DNA from: Opisthocomus hoazin
Lineage: Eukaryota; Chordata; Aves; Opisthocomiformes; Opisthocomidae
Direction of reading: 5' to 3'
Assembly: GCF_030867145.1 (NCBI RefSeq)
Contig: NC_134420.1
Coordinates: 10,002,823-10,066,822, forward strand
DNA: 64,000 nucleotides
Shown here: piece after piece, positions 63,369-64,000 of the stretch
How the letters are laid out: each line of letters begins with the position of its first letter
How positions within the stretch are numbered: position 1 is the stretch's first letter
The notes under the pieces: model-generated
Database searches by the model: none
Seen by the model: only the letters and a program-made list of their open reading frames with translations
Told to the model about the DNA's origin: nothing
Made by a program: the position numbers and the translations under genes

Positions 63369-64000
63369 GTATCAGGCAACAGCATATCAACGTTGCTCCT
63401 TCTACAGGATCTTTTCCTAATTGGAGATCTCTGCTATCACCAACATGGCCTTCCACAGAAGCTAAGACTTCCTCAGTAGCTGATATTTCTATGGGACAGA
63501 CTTTAGAGAATGCAAATTTGCTTCAGATGATAAAAACAACACTGACTGGCACACGTATCAGGACTTCAGATCAAACTCATTTGTCGCCCACCATTTATCA
63601 AGGCAGTGGAAACAGTGCATCCCAGGAACCCGCTGAAGTTTCAGCTGAGTCACCTCTGAGGTCATCATCTCAAGATGCAGATGAAACAGCTGCTGTATCA
63701 GGTTTGCCTCAACTTGGTATGTTTGCCACATTGTCCACTACACCATCAGTGACACATTCGAGTACAGCTGTCCCATTTCAGCTACTACCATTAGAAACAC
63801 CCTCCATTTCAAAAGGAAGCACATCAGGATCAGACATGCTTTCTGCTGTTCCATCACCATCATTGTCTTCATTGGTAATTCAGTCACCTCATACCATTAA
63901 CTTTTCTAAACCAGCTGTACTGCCCACCAAAGTGCCTCTGTCTGATGCAGATCCTGAAGGTTTCTTCAACACAGATTCAGCCAGCTCGCAGGTTAGTGAA
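63369..64000 (+). CDS. Exon 2: Ser/Thr-rich mucin-like ectodomain (open at the window end)
   Basis: After the acceptor, GT completes the Gly codon begun by exon 1. The frame then stays open for 211 codons to the edge (residues about 61-271, beginning GIRQQHINVAPSTG). I count 40 Ser and 23 Thr, about 30 %, with many Pro and no Cys, as in O-glycosylated stalks. One N-glycosylation sequon, N-F-S, sits at residues 238-240. No EGF, SEA, Ig or other folded domain is visible. A possible donor CAG|GTTAGT at 63991|63992 could end the exon in phase 0, or the exon may continue as one very large exon. The product would be secreted or a type I membrane protein acting at the cell surface. KIAA1549/KIAA1549L is the architecture I favour, and HEG1-like receptors are an alternative. 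I do not recognise enough sequence to name it. Confidence 0.8.

Noticed and set aside
1..64000. tRNA, rRNA, CRISPR array, operon or phage-like module
   Set aside because: No cloverleaf, rRNA core, spaced direct-repeat array or tight co-directional ORF cluster was seen. The sequence has vertebrate intron structure.

Overview
The window reads as vertebrate nuclear DNA, and more precisely as bird. It carries several CR1 LINE 3' ends with the avian ATTCTATG-type tail, a full-length solo LTR of a type widespread in birds, one or two decayed MIR-like relics, few interspersed repeats overall, and a GC-extreme CpG island at a gene start. There is no sign of bacterial organisation (no operons, ribosome binding sites, tRNA/rRNA genes or CRISPR). 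The LTR type points away from chicken-like birds towards other neognaths, but that is recall and not proof.

Layout: bases 1 to about 1750 form a CpG island holding the promoter, the 5' UTR with two small upstream ORFs, and a first coding exon (996-1176) that encodes a signal peptide. A strong splice donor follows. The next 62,192 bases (1177-63368) are best read as a single giant first intron. Near the right edge, a branch point and acceptor lead into a second coding exon (63369 onward) that stays open to the window end. Its product is about 30 % Ser+Thr, has no Cys and looks like a mucin-type extracellular stalk. The exons join in phase 1 and restore a Gly codon, so I read them as the 5' end of one gene on the + strand: a large secreted or type I membrane protein with a Ser/Thr-rich ectodomain. 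I could not identify it with certainty. The architecture (GC-rich signal exon, very long intron 1, large Ser/Thr-rich exon 2) fits the KIAA1549/KIAA1549L family and, less well, HEG1-like mucin receptors. No diagnostic domain is inside the window.

The intron holds CR1 fragments at 2413-2577 (+), 22592-22799 (-), 24760-24931 (+), 27440-27580 (-), 53965-54828 (+), 59738-60042 (+) and 63243-63300 (+). It also holds a much older CR1-like LINE relic at about 9800-10650 (-) that still shows a degenerate reverse-transcriptase motif, and an LTR at 32964-33564 (+). Two MIR-like relics, simple repeats and several CpG-rich patches complete the list. The remaining short ORFs look like chance or repeat-derived reading frames. 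Possible extras are a 30-nt phase-compatible microexon at 5452-5481 and intronic CpG clusters that might be alternative promoters or enhancers. I found no clear case of a new biological system. The most substantial object is the partial, unidentified mucin-like gene.
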